From an uncultured Bacillota bacterium (GTDB lineage Bacteria > Bacillota_I > Bacilli_A > RFN20 > CAG-631): a stretch of DNA of 64,000 nucleotides. Location: NCBI GenBank assembly GCA_902491575.1, contig CABUID010000004.1, positions 62,001 to 126,000 of the forward strand, read 5' to 3'. The notes beneath the pieces were generated by a model that saw nothing but the letters and a program-made list of their open reading frames with translations, had not been told where the DNA came from and made no database searches. Within the stretch, counting starts at the first letter, position 1; each line of letters begins with the position of its first letter. This document shows, piece after piece, positions 19,303 to 28,084 of this stretch. The position numbers and the translations under genes are program-made.

Positions 19303-19974
19303 TTATATTAACTCCATTGCTTTACTATAAATAAAATTAACAACTTCTTCGATAGTAAGATTTGTAGTATCTAACTCAATAGCATTGTCCGCTTTTTTTA
19401 AAGCACCATATCCTTTATTCATATCCAAGTAGTCTCTTTTTTCTATTTCACTTTCAATTTCATCTAAAGGAGTATAAATCCCTTTTGATATATTTTCATC
19501 ATATCTTCTTTTTGCTCGAACTTTTTGTGAAGCCACCTGATAAATTTTCAAATCAGCTTGAGGTAAAACGACAGTTCCAATATCTCGGCCATCCATAACT
19601 ATTCCCTCTAAAGATTCATTGGCTAATTTTCTTTGTTTTTCTACAAATAATTCTCTTACAGGTTTGGGGTAAGAAACCGGTGAAACTATTTTTGTAACTT
19701 CACTTCCCCGAATTAAATCCGTTACATCTGCTCCATTTAAAAAAACTTTTCCGGATGAATCTAATAATATATCGATAGTTTTTGTTGCTTGTACCAGTTC
19801 TTCAACATTCATTATATCTAACTTATTTTGCAATGCATAAAGTGCCAAGCAACGATACATTGCGCCTGTATCAATATATGTATAATTTAATTTTTTAGCT
19901 AATCTTTTTGCAACAGTTGATTTTCCTGCTGCTCCTGGGCCATCAATTGCTATAATTAATTTTTTCTTTTCCAT
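19303..19974 (-). CDS. cmk: Cytidylate kinase
   Basis: 223 residues. P-loop GPGAAGKSTVAKRLA, then YIDTGAMYRC, GRDIGTVVLPQADLKI and the LID region with RAKRRYDEN. It phosphorylates CMP and dCMP. The start overlaps the end of the upstream 95-residue membrane-protein gene by 19 bases, suggesting coupling. The operon reads membrane protein, cmk, der. Confidence 0.95.
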   Translation of the reverse strand: MEKKKLIIAIDGPGAAGKSTVAKRLAKKLNYTYIDTGAMYRCLALYALQNKLDIMNVEELVQATKTIDILLDSSGKVFLNGADVTDLIRGSEVTKIVSPVSYPKPVRELFVEKQRKLANESLEGIVMDGRDIGTVVLPQADLKIYQVASQKVRAKRRYDENISKGIYTPLDEIESEIEKRDYLDMNKGYGALKKADNAIELDTTNLTIEEVVNFIYSKAMELI

Positions 19975-20243
19975 ATACTTATCACCACCGCTATGATTAT
20001 TACTAATATGATTAACACACTAATCAAGACTATTCCTATAATTATTTTTTTCTGATTTTTATTGACTATTTTTTTTTCTTCTACAATTTTTTCTTCCTGA
20101 TTACCAAATAATTGTGGATTTATATTTTTTAAAGTGTTTTGAGTGTTTTTAAATTCTTCATTTGAATTTTTTAGTGCTCTTTCCCGAATTTTTTCATTAA
20201 CTTGTTTATAAAGTTCTTGATTTCTATCTACTCTTTTATCCAT
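19956..20243 (-). CDS. Small single-pass membrane protein upstream of cmk
   Basis: 95 residues, not recognised. The N-terminal ~65 residues are charged and helical (many Lys, Glu and Asn). One strong transmembrane helix (IIIGIVLISVLIILVIIIAV) precedes the basic end KRKN, so the soluble part would be cytoplasmic. It overlaps cmk by 19 bases and is probably the first gene of the cmk-der operon. Confidence 0.7.
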   Translation of the reverse strand: MDKRVDRNQELYKQVNEKIRERALKNSNEEFKNTQNTLKNINPQLFGNQEEKIVEEKKIVNKNQKKIIIGIVLISVLIILVIIIAVVISIWKRKN

Positions 20244-20385
20244 AATTCAGCCTATCTTAGCCATTTTCACCTCACACTTTCTTAAAATATAAATAGTGCT
20301 ATTCTAGATTTTATTTTTTATCTATTTATACACTAAGGTAAATTATATCAAATTATTCTTTTAATAAAAAGAGCGTATTATTAGA

Positions 20386-21297
20386 TTATTTTTTAATTTT
20401 GCTATATTCTTTTGCTATCATTGCACCAATTTTAGCATTATTAAATATTAAAGAAATATTAGCATTCAAAGATTGATTATTTGTAGCTTCAGTAATAGTT
20501 TTTAATAAAAATGGAGTTAATTCTTTCCCTTGAATATTTTTTTGTTTTGCTTGCTCAATCGCATCGTCAATATATTTATTAATATAATCATTGTCAATAG
20601 AATCTTTTTCAGGAATTGGATTTGATACTAATATTCCCCCTTTTAAATTCATTTCTCTTTTATATTTAATTGCCTTTGCAATCTCCAAAGCATCGTCCAT
20701 AGAATAATCAAGTTTAATACCACTATCTTTTGAATAAAATGCTGCCAGATTTGTCGATTTATAACCAATAACAGGCACTCCAAAAGTTTCAAGATATTCT
20801 AAAGTTAAAGGCAAATCTAGTATTGCTTTAGCGCCTGCACATATTACTGTTACATTGGTATTCGCCAATTCTTGTAAATCTGCAGAAATATCGAATGTTT
20901 GCTGTGCATTTCTATGTACTCCCCCAATTCCTCCAGTTACAAATATTTCAATATTTGCCCTACTAGCTAAAATCATTGTTGTCGCAACAGTTGTTGCTCC
21001 CCACATTTTTTTTGCCATAATAATTGGCAAATCGCGCCTACTTACTTTTTGAATATTTTCCTTTTTACCAAATAATTCAATTTCATCCGTACTCATTCCA
21101 ATAACGGGTATTCCATCTATAATTCCAATTGTAGCTGGAATACAATCATTATCTCGTATTATTCTTTCTACTTTTAAAGCTGTTTCAACATTTTTAGGAT
21201 AAGGCATTCCATGTGAAATAATGGTCGATTCTAAAGCTACAACAGGTTTATTATGCTTTAAAGCATCTTTTACTTCTTGACTAATTCTAATTAGCAT
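20386..21297 (-). CDS. psuG: Pseudouridine-5'-phosphate glycosidase
   Basis: 303 residues. The family pattern is clear: VALESTIISHGMPYP, ATIGIIDG, SRRDLPI, TTVATTMILA, FVTGGIGGVHR and VISVCAGAK-like segments. PsuG splits pseudouridine 5'-phosphate to uracil and ribose 5-phosphate. I take the ATG at 21297, with AAGGAAG 8 bases upstream; a GTG at 21306 is too close to that site. No psuK kinase is adjacent. Confidence 0.93.
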   Translation of the reverse strand: MLIRISQEVKDALKHNKPVVALESTIISHGMPYPKNVETALKVERIIRDNDCIPATIGIIDGIPVIGMSTDEIELFGKKENIQKVSRRDLPIIMAKKMWGATTVATTMILASRANIEIFVTGGIGGVHRNAQQTFDISADLQELANTNVTVICAGAKAILDLPLTLEYLETFGVPVIGYKSTNLAAFYSKDSGIKLDYSMDDALEIAKAIKYKREMNLKGGILVSNPIPEKDSIDNDYINKYIDDAIEQAKQKNIQGKELTPFLLKTITEATNNQSLNANISLIFNNAKIGAMIAKEYSKIKK

Positions 21298-21431
21298 GTG
21301 ATTCACTTCCTTACATAATTAATATATCATTTTCTTTAAATCCATACAATTATATTGACAATATACTCTATGATTATTTAAGATTCATAAACTTTTTTTA
21401 AAAAATAGTATTCAGTAAACCAAAAATAGTA

Positions 21432-21437
21432 TATAAT
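21432..21437 (+). promoter_or_regulatory. -10 element for the ferredoxin gene
   Basis: A perfect TATAAT about 33 bases before the ATG; the -35 region is weak. Confidence 0.45.
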
Positions 21438-21469
21438 AAACATGTAAAATTTTTTGGAGGAAATAAAAA

Positions 21470-21652
21470 ATGAAAGTTCGTGTTGATCAAGAAAAATGTA
21501 TTGGCTGTGGTCTTTGTACTAGTTTAGCCGAATCTGTATTCACATTTAATGAAGATGGTAAAGCTCAAGCTTCTGATGTTACTCCTGATGATGAAGAAGC
21601 AGTAGAAGGAGCTATTGCAAGTTGCCCAGTTGAAGCAATTGTAAAAGAATAA
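21470..21652 (+). CDS. fer: Single-cluster [4Fe-4S] ferredoxin
   Basis: 60 residues. Three ligands come from CIGCGLC and the fourth Cys from SCPVEAI, giving one [4Fe-4S] cluster. It is acidic and small, like the Bacillus ferredoxin Fer and clostridial one-cluster ferredoxins. It is a low-potential electron carrier. A GGAGG ribosome site lies upstream, and a strong terminator directly follows, so it is monocistronic. Confidence 0.95.
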   Translation: MKVRVDQEKCIGCGLCTSLAESVFTFNEDGKAQASDVTPDDEEAVEGAIASCPVEAIVKE

Positions 21653-21661
21653 TTAATATTA

Positions 21662-21688
21662 AAAAAAGGTTCCTAAGAACCTTTTTTA
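21662..21688 (+). terminator. Terminator of the ferredoxin gene
   Basis: Stem AAAAAGGTTC with GAACCTTTTT, loop CTAA, then T residues. Confidence 0.85.
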
Positions 21689-21720
21689 CTAACTTTAAAT
21701 TCTTTTAAATTTTTTCGTAA

Positions 21721-21759
21721 TAAAAAGTGATTGTATTTATTTCTTACAATCACTTTTTA
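21721..21759. terminator. Terminator facing the nagB operon
   Basis: A perfect 15-bp stem (21721-21735 with 21745-21759), flanked by A and T runs, right after the minus-strand operon end. Confidence 0.8.
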
Positions 21760-21761
21760 AT

Positions 21762-22094
21762 TTAATCCGTCCAATTTGAGTCTATTGTATTGTTGTGTGT
21801 AATCTCCAAACCTACCATATTTAAAATATCTCTTAACTCTTTTAATTCATACCCTAAGATAGTGGAAGTTTCAAAATCATCTACAAAACAAACTTTATGA
21901 TTTTTAATATATTTTTTTAAAAATTTTTGTATTTTTTCTTTTTTCTCTTTACTATTAACAGAAAGATAATATTCATACGATGTCAAAAAATTTTTTTCAT
22001 ATGCATATAATCCGCATTGACTACAATTGCACTCAACTATATTTAAATTTTCATTTAATAATGCTTTATGACCACATATGAAACATTTCTTCAT
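21762..22094 (-). CDS. Small zinc-ribbon-like protein downstream of nagB
   Basis: 110 residues, not recognised. The N-terminus has two Cys pairs, CFICGHK and CNCSQCGLY, a likely zinc site. The rest is helical and Lys-rich, with a C-terminal segment ELKELRDILNMVGLEI. It overlaps the nagB stop by 4 bases (ATGA type), so it is co-translated with nagB. Confidence 0.65.
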   Translation of the reverse strand: MKKCFICGHKALLNENLNIVECNCSQCGLYAYEKNFLTSYEYYLSVNSKEKKEKIQKFLKKYIKNHKVCFVDDFETSTILGYELKELRDILNMVGLEITHNNTIDSNWTD

Positions 22095-22816
22095 AATTTT
22101 ACTTTACTATATGCATCATGATCCACATAAATAGTTACATCTGGATGCTTCCTCAAAATACTGCAAGGCAATTTTTCAGTTATTAATCCTTGAAGTAATC
22201 CTTGTATAGCTTCAGCCTTGTTTTCTCCCGTAGCTATTAATACAATTTTTTTTGCTCTCATTATAGAAGCAAGCCCCATCGTAACAGCTTTTGTTGGCAC
22301 TTCCTCAATCGAATTAAAAAAACGTGAATTGTCATTAATAGTGGACTCTGCTAGTTCAGCGACATGTGTTAAAGAATCAAAAGATGTTCCTGGTTCATTA
22401 AAAGCAATATGCCCATCTGAACCAATTCCAAGAATTTGGATATCTATACCACCAGCATCTTCAATCATTTGGTCATAATTTTTTGCTAATCTTTCATAAT
22501 CTCCCATTCCACTTGGAACATGAGTTTTTTCTTTATTAATATCAATATGATTAAATAAATTATGATTCATAAAATAACGATAAGATTGTTCATTGTTTTC
22601 ATCTAATCCCACATATTCGTCCAAATTAAAAGAAGTTACTTCTTTAAAGGATACTTCTCCATTTTTATAAGCCTCTATTATGTTATGATAAACTCCTAAT
22701 GGTGAAGAACCTGTAGCAAATCCTAAAACGCATTTTGGATTAGCTTTTACCATATCGATATATAATTGTGCAATTTCTGCATTCATTTTTTCTTTTGTTT
22801 GAATTTTAACTTTCAT
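22091..22816 (-). CDS. nagB: Glucosamine-6-phosphate deaminase
   Basis: 241 residues. LGFATGSSPLGVYHNIIE, SFNLDEYVGL (catalytic Asp), LGIGSDGHIAFNEPG (catalytic His loop) and TMGLASIM are all present. It converts GlcN-6-P to fructose-6-P and ammonia, linking amino-sugar use to glycolysis. The ATG at 22816 has GGAAGG upstream; a TTG at 22840 lies next to the -10 and is unlikely. Confidence 0.95.
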   Translation of the reverse strand: MKVKIQTKEKMNAEIAQLYIDMVKANPKCVLGFATGSSPLGVYHNIIEAYKNGEVSFKEVTSFNLDEYVGLDENNEQSYRYFMNHNLFNHIDINKEKTHVPSGMGDYERLAKNYDQMIEDAGGIDIQILGIGSDGHIAFNEPGTSFDSLTHVAELAESTINDNSRFFNSIEEVPTKAVTMGLASIMRAKKIVLIATGENKAEAIQGLLQGLITEKLPCSILRKHPDVTIYVDHDAYSKVKL

Positions 22817-22842
22817 TTTTATACCTTCCTTTACGCACAAAT

Positions 22843-22848
22843 ATTATA
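22843..22848 (-). promoter_or_regulatory. -10 element for nagB
   Basis: TATAAT on the minus strand, just upstream of the nagB ribosome site. No clear -35. Confidence 0.45.
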
Positions 22849-22968
22849 TACTATATCTTTATAAAAAAAAAGAAAGTATTAATAAATTCTTTTAATTCAT
22901 ATTTTATAGTTTTTTCTATACTTCATTTTTATTTTCAATTATAATATTTTTATTAAGAAGGTGAAATT

Positions 22969-23238
22969 ATGTTTGTTTCAAAAAATTATATTTTAAAAGA
23001 AGTAGCAGGAAATAAAATCGTTGTTCCTGTAGGTTCTACATCTATTGATTTTAATTCAATTATTTATCTTAATGAAGTTGGCGCTTTTATATTTCATTTA
23101 CTTCAAGAAAAAAATTTAACATTAGATGAGATAGTTTCCGAAATATGTAAAGAATACGAAGTAGAGAAAACGAATGCATATAAAGATGCTCAAGAATTCT
23201 GTAATAAATTACAGGAACAGCATATTTTATCTTTATAA
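22969..23238 (+). CDS. Stand-alone PqqD-family protein
   Basis: 89 residues with the PqqD/RRE-like pattern: a beta start (YILKEVAGNKIVVPVG), then LNEVGAFIFHLLQEKNLTLDEIV and a winged-helix end (YKDAQEFCNKLQEQHIL). PqqD-type domains bind precursor peptides and hand them to radical-SAM enzymes. None of the neighbouring genes is such a maturase (hemW is a different radical-SAM class), so its partner is unknown. It has its own TATAAT (22940-22945) and an AAGGTG ribosome site. Confidence 0.8.
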   Translation: MFVSKNYILKEVAGNKIVVPVGSTSIDFNSIIYLNEVGAFIFHLLQEKNLTLDEIVSEICKEYEVEKTNAYKDAQEFCNKLQEQHILSL

Positions 23239-23259
23239 ATCTTTATATAATTTTCTATA

Positions 23260-23288
23260 TTGGTGTTTAAAATAAATTATGGTATAAT
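23260..23288 (+). promoter_or_regulatory. Promoter of lepA
   Basis: TTGGTG (23260-23265), a 17-base spacer, and TATAAT (23283-23288). A GGGAG ribosome site follows at 23301-23305. Confidence 0.7.
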
Positions 23289-23314
23289 TTTTATTATGCA
23301 GGGAGATGTTCATT

Positions 23315-25123
23315 ATGGCCATAGACCAAAAAAAAATAAGAAATTTTTCCATTATTGCGCATATTGATCATGGAAAGTCAACATTAGCTGATAGAATATT
23401 AGAGGTTACTGATACTGTTCAAAAACGTGAAATGAAAGAGCAATTACTCGATAATATGGATCTTGAAAGGGAACGTGGCATCACTATTAAATTAAATGCA
23501 GTTCAAATAAAATATAAAGCTGATGATGGTGAAACATATACTTTTCATTTAATAGATACCCCTGGTCATGTAGATTTTACTTATGAAGTTTCTCGCTCTC
23601 TTGCAGCATGTGAAGGGGCACTTTTAGTGGTAGATGCCTCTCAAGGTATTGAAGCTCAAACATTAGCTAATTGTTACCTAGCTTTAGACAATGATTTAGA
23701 TATTATTCCTGTCATAAATAAAATAGATTTACCTGCAGCAGATGTTCCATCAACCAAATCACAAATCGAAAATGTGATTGGAATTCCTTGTGATGAGGCA
23801 CCTTGTATCTCTGCCAAAACAGGTTTAAATGTTAAAAGTGTTCTAGAGCAAATTGTCAAAAACATAAGACCACCACACGGAGATATTCATAATCCTTTTA
23901 AAGCATTAATTTTTGATAGTTTTTATGACTCATACCGAGGGGTCGTCGCTATAATTAGAGTTATTGATGGGCAAGTAAAAGTTGGTGACAAAATTGAAAT
24001 AATGTCAACCAATGCAGTATACGAAGTCACAGAAGTAGGTGTTCGCACGCCAAAAGAAGTAAAACAAAATGAACTATCTGCAGGTGAAGTAGGCTATTTA
24101 GCTGCAGCGATTAAAACTGTGAAAGATGTTCGTGTTGGAGATACAATCACTTTAAAAGAAAATCCTGCTAAAGAAGCTTTGCCAGGTTATCGCGAATTAA
24201 AATCCATGGTGTTTTGTGGCTTATATCCTACGAATGCAAGTGATTATGATTTATTACGTGATGCATTAGAAAAACTTCAATTAAATGATGCTTCTTTACA
24301 TTTTGAAAATGAAACATCACAAGCGTTAGGTTTTGGATTTCGTTGTGGTTTTTTAGGTTTATTGCATATGGATGTAATACAAGAAAGGCTTGAAAGAGAA
24401 TTCAATTTGGCACTTGTTGCTACTGCTCCTTCTGTTATATTTCATGTATACTTAACAGATGGTAATATGATAGAATTAGACAATCCATCAAAATTACCCG
24501 ATATTCAGTTGATTGATAGAATAGAAGAACCTTTCGTATTAGCTTCAATAATGACGCCTAAAGATTATGTTGGACCTTTAATGGAATTATGTCAGAACAA
24601 AAGAGGAATTTATGTCGATTTAAAATATATAGACGATAATCGTATGGATTTGATTTATAAATTACCATTGGCTGAAATAGTTTATAATTTTTATGATAAA
24701 TTAAAAAGTTGTTCAAGAGGATATGCTTCTTTTGATTATGAATTAGATGAATATACAGCAACAAAACTAGTTAAAATGGATATTTTACTTAATGGAAATG
24801 TTATCGATGCATTATCTTGTATTGTACACAAAGATTTTGCATATTCTAGAGGTAGACAAATTGTAGAAAAATTAAGAAAAATTATTCCTAGACAAATGTT
24901 TGAAGTACCTATTCAAGCAGCAGTTAACTCCAAAGTGATAGCAAGAGAAACAATTGCCGCTTACAGAAAAGATGTTCTAGCAAAATGCTATGGTGGTGAT
25001 ATTACTCGAAAGAAAAAATTACTAGAAAAACAAAAAGAAGGAAAAAAAAGAATGAAAAAAGTAGGTAATGTTGACATACCTCAGGAAGCCTTCATGACTG
25101 TATTATCAGTAGACGACGATTAA
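23315..25123 (+). CDS. lepA: Elongation factor 4
   Basis: 602 residues, the normal LepA length. GTPase motifs AHIDHGKST, DTPGHVDF, NKIDLP and SAKTG are followed by the EF-G-like domains and the LepA-specific C-terminus (AYRKDVLAKCYGGDITRKKK, then KRMKKVGNVDIPQEAF). LepA acts on ribosomes under ionic or cold stress. I use the ATG at 23315, nine bases after GGGAG; the ATG at 23306 touches that site. The lepA-hemW order matches Bacillus. Confidence 0.96.
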   Translation: MAIDQKKIRNFSIIAHIDHGKSTLADRILEVTDTVQKREMKEQLLDNMDLERERGITIKLNAVQIKYKADDGETYTFHLIDTPGHVDFTYEVSRSLAACEGALLVVDASQGIEAQTLANCYLALDNDLDIIPVINKIDLPAADVPSTKSQIENVIGIPCDEAPCISAKTGLNVKSVLEQIVKNIRPPHGDIHNPFKALIFDSFYDSYRGVVAIIRVIDGQVKVGDKIEIMSTNAVYEVTEVGVRTPKEVKQNELSAGEVGYLAAAIKTVKDVRVGDTITLKENPAKEALPGYRELKSMVFCGLYPTNASDYDLLRDALEKLQLNDASLHFENETSQALGFGFRCGFLGLLHMDVIQERLEREFNLALVATAPSVIFHVYLTDGNMIELDNPSKLPDIQLIDRIEEPFVLASIMTPKDYVGPLMELCQNKRGIYVDLKYIDDNRMDLIYKLPLAEIVYNFYDKLKSCSRGYASFDYELDEYTATKLVKMDILLNGNVIDALSCIVHKDFAYSRGRQIVEKLRKIIPRQMFEVPIQAAVNSKVIARETIAAYRKDVLAKCYGGDITRKKKLLEKQKEGKKRMKKVGNVDIPQEAFMTVLSVDDD

Positions 25124-25145
25124 CGAATTTTAGGAGATGAAAAAA

Positions 25146-25367
25146 ATGTTTAATATTTTGGCAAATAGTGGTTTTAATCAAATTTATGGTTACATTATTG
25201 TAGTTGTAGTTATTATTGCTATATGCATAATTTGTTGGTTGATACGTAGACGTTTCAAAATTGGAACTTATACAAAAGAAGAAGAAAAGAAAATGAAATC
25301 TAATTTAGAATTATTAATCAAAGAGGACGAAATAGAAGAAGGAAAGGATTACACGGATGAAGTATAA
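25146..25367 (+). CDS. Small membrane protein between lepA and hemW
   Basis: 73 residues, unrecognised. One transmembrane helix (GYIIVVVVIIAICIICWLI) is followed by RRRF, so the C-terminal ~40 acidic residues should face the cytoplasm. The ATG at 25146 is nine bases from AGGAG; the ATG at 25137 abuts it. Its stop overlaps the hemW start by 11 bases, placing it in the lepA-hemW operon. Confidence 0.7.
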   Translation: MFNILANSGFNQIYGYIIVVVVIIAICIICWLIRRRFKIGTYTKEEEKKMKSNLELLIKEDEIEEGKDYTDEV

Positions 25368-26460
25368 AAGTTCATCTTTATATATTCATATTCCTTTTTG
25401 TAAATCAATTTGTACTTATTGCGATTTTAAAAAATTCATTTATAATCAAAAAAGAGTAAATGAATATTTTGAATCGCTTTTTTTACAATTAAATAATTTA
25501 AGTCAAAAAAAATATAAAACTATATATATAGGCGGTGGTACACCTTCGTGTATAGATTATGAAAACCTAGAAAGTTTATTAAAAAAAGTTTCTCAATTAT
25601 TAATCGATAATTATAAAGAATTTTGCATTGAATGTAATGTAGAAAACATAAATGAAAAATTATTAACTTTATTTGTAAAATACAAAATAAATAGAATATC
25701 TATTGGTGTACAATCATTTCATAATGACTTTATACAATTTTGTGGACGAACACATACTAAAGAAATGGCTATTAATAATATAAATTTAGCATCAAAATTT
25801 ATTCCAAATGTATCTTTAGATATGATTTTTGCTTTCCCTAATCAAAAGATTAAAGATTTAAAATATGATCTAGAAATTGTAACAACTTTACCAATTAAAC
25901 ATATATCTTATTATTCTTTATTAATTGAAAAGAATACTATTCTTTATTCTAGAGGTTATAAAGATGTAAATGACAAAATTCAAGCTAAAATGTATAAATT
26001 AATCTTTGACACTTTAAAGAAAAAAGGCTTTAAAAGATATGAAATTTCTAATTTCTCGAAAGCCAAAAAATATCAATCCTACCATAACAAAACTTATTGG
26101 CACAATCAAAATTATGATGCAATTGGTTTAGGAGCATCAGGATATGAAAAAAATATTAGATATACAATTAATTCTAATATTTTAAAATATATTAATCATG
26201 ATTTTAGCCATGAACAGAATTATACTCTCACTATGAATGATATAATGTTCAATGAAATAATGCTTCGACTACGTTTAGATGAAGGTTTAAACATTAAACA
26301 ATTTAATGCAAAATACAAAACTGATTTTATGAAAAAATATAAAGAAAGTATAGCATATAATAAAAAATATAAATTAATCTCTTTTCATAATGATATTTTA
26401 AAAACTACTTTTAAAGGAAGTTTATTGCTTAATACAGTTTTAGAAACATTTTTAGATTAA
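25357..26460 (+). CDS. hemW: HemW-type radical SAM protein (coproporphyrinogen oxidase-like)
   Basis: 367 residues. SLYIHIPFCKSICTYCDF has the CxxxCxxC radical-SAM ligands, followed by YIGGGTPS, RISIGVQSF and the C-terminal HemN-like region. HemW is a heme chaperone rather than a coproporphyrinogen dehydrogenase in most Bacillota. The lepA neighbourhood favours HemW. Its 3' end overlaps the convergent small gene by 4 bases. Confidence 0.9.
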   Translation: MKYKSSSLYIHIPFCKSICTYCDFKKFIYNQKRVNEYFESLFLQLNNLSQKKYKTIYIGGGTPSCIDYENLESLLKKVSQLLIDNYKEFCIECNVENINEKLLTLFVKYKINRISIGVQSFHNDFIQFCGRTHTKEMAINNINLASKFIPNVSLDMIFAFPNQKIKDLKYDLEIVTTLPIKHISYYSLLIEKNTILYSRGYKDVNDKIQAKMYKLIFDTLKKKGFKRYEISNFSKAKKYQSYHNKTYWHNQNYDAIGLGASGYEKNIRYTINSNILKYINHDFSHEQNYTLTMNDIMFNEIMLRLRLDEGLNIKQFNAKYKTDFMKKYKESIAYNKKYKLISFHNDILKTTFKGSLLLNTVLETFLD

Positions 26461-26807
26461 TTAGCTAAAATAGATGATTGAACACCAATATCTTTTCCTT
26501 TTCCTAATAAGATAAAACCGATTGCTGGCAGTCTTTTCAAAATATACTGTAATTCAGATATAATTTGATTTTTTGTGAGTTTATTAATGTTGATTTTTTT
26601 ATCAACATTAACTTTTTCTATTTTTCTCATCAAATTTAATTCTTTATTATATTTATCGTATAAATCTTGTAGATGGCGTTGCATTTTTTGTAAATCATAA
26701 GATTGTAATACTTCAATTGTTCTAATTTTATCGACTATAACTAAATATCCATCGTAATCCCATTTATATTTATTTATATTCTTCTCGGCAAATAATAAAT
26801 CTATCAT
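26457..26807 (-). CDS. Hypothetical protein, 116 residues
   Basis: Not recognised. Soluble, helical, rich in Lys, Ile and Tyr. Starts MIDLLFAEKNINKYKWDYDG, has a central coiled-coil-like stretch and ends in a hydrophobic Gly-rich segment (LPAIGFILLGKGKDIG). No membrane segment. It is convergent with hemW and may form an operon with the nucleotidyltransferase upstream (60 bases away). Confidence 0.6.
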   Translation of the reverse strand: MIDLLFAEKNINKYKWDYDGYLVIVDKIRTIEVLQSYDLQKMQRHLQDLYDKYNKELNLMRKIEKVNVDKKININKLTKNQIISELQYILKRLPAIGFILLGKGKDIGVQSSILAN

Positions 26808-26867
26808 TGATATCCTCTTTTCGTTTAAAAAAATTATATCAATTCAATTTGTCGAATTTTGTCGAAT

Positions 26868-27773
26868 TTAATTCCATAATCCTTTTTTATATTTTCCTTC
26901 TTCAACTAACTTTTTTAACGAATTCACAACATTATCTTTATCTTTATAATAAGTTACACCATACCAAGTAGAACTTGTAGACAAAAGTTTTACTGTTGCA
27001 TAGCCCTCATTAATTAATTCTGATACAACTGTTGGAATTAAAAATTCACAAGTTGATAAGTCCATCATATTATTTTTTAAAAACAAATTAAATTTGCTTT
27101 CTAAATACTGAAAAAAATCATTTGTGAAAATAAACATATTCATAGATACTAATTGATTTTCCTTAATTATAAAAGGATTTATTTGTTTATCGAGCGGTGT
27201 AGCAATTATTTCTCCAATTTGATTTTTTTCTATACTGGATTCTATCATACTGGTTAAATATCCATCATCACTTGATATACATACTCCTCTTTTAACAGCA
27301 CCATTTTCTGTTAATGTTTTATCAACTTGGAAAGCTACGTTTGCATACTTTCCTTTATCTTTTGTTGTTAAAGACTGAATATATTTAGCAGCAATTATAA
27401 AGCTTTCTTTTCCATAGTAATCGTCTGCATTAATAATTACACAATTATCTTGCACAATATTTACTGCAGACATTAATGCATGAGCAGTTCCCCATGGTTT
27501 CTTTCTTTCAACTAATTTGCCTTCTACTTGAATTTGAGTATCTTGAAAAACATAAACCGTTTCAATTTTTTTTTCAATTCTTTTTCCAATAGTATTTCTA
27601 AAATCTTCTAACATTTCTTCTTTTATAATAAAAATCACTCTATTAAATCCTGCTTCTATAGCATCATAAATAGAATAATCTATAATAAAATTACCAAATT
27701 CATCCATTGGTTCAATTTGTTTTAAACCACCAAATCTGCTTCCCATTCCAGCAGCCAATATAACTAAATCCAT
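26868..27773 (-). CDS. Sugar-phosphate nucleotidyltransferase-like protein
   Basis: 301 residues. It starts with the NTP-transferase loop LVILAAGMGSRFGGLKQ, followed by IDYSIYDAIEAGF, VIINADDYYGKESF (metal-binding Asp) and PWGTAHALMSA. This is the nucleotidyl-transfer fold used to activate sugar phosphates. The GGLKQ variant is common in stand-alone family members whose substrate is unknown. Confidence 0.82.
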   Translation of the reverse strand: MDLVILAAGMGSRFGGLKQIEPMDEFGNFIIDYSIYDAIEAGFNRVIFIIKEEMLEDFRNTIGKRIEKKIETVYVFQDTQIQVEGKLVERKKPWGTAHALMSAVNIVQDNCVIINADDYYGKESFIIAAKYIQSLTTKDKGKYANVAFQVDKTLTENGAVKRGVCISSDDGYLTSMIESSIEKNQIGEIIATPLDKQINPFIIKENQLVSMNMFIFTNDFFQYLESKFNLFLKNNMMDLSTCEFLIPTVVSELINEGYATVKLLSTSSTWYGVTYYKDKDNVVNSLKKLVEEGKYKKGLWN

Positions 27774-27920
27774 ACTTTTATATTATCCTCCAATAAAATT
27801 ATTATACCAATAATTAAACTTTTTTTCATTATATATCAGTAAATAATATGCTCAATTTTTATTTTATTTAATAGCAAAATAAAATCAAACAAAAATGTTT
27901 AATCTATTTTTTTAATATTG

Positions 27921-28084
27921 TATACTTTATATAAAGCAAATTGGCTAACAATTTTAACAAATATAAAAGTTAGCTCTGTAATCTTGAAAAATCAAAGTAC
28001 TTGTTACTAGATCAAGTTAAAAACTAGTTTCTAAAACCAAACAAATTAAATCCTTTATTTGGCTATTAGAAGTGAAAGGAAATT
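27921..28084 (+). promoter_or_regulatory. Promoter and long structured leader before the methyltransferase gene
   Basis: TATACT at 27921-27926 is the best -10, leaving a ~150-base leader in the 311-base gap. The leader holds a hairpin GCTAAC (27944-27949)/GTTAGC (27969-27974). Downstream, CTTGA can pair with TCAAG, or ACTAG with CTAGT, and these two pairings exclude each other. An AAAGGA ribosome site precedes the ATG. No known riboswitch class is recognised. Confidence 0.35.
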
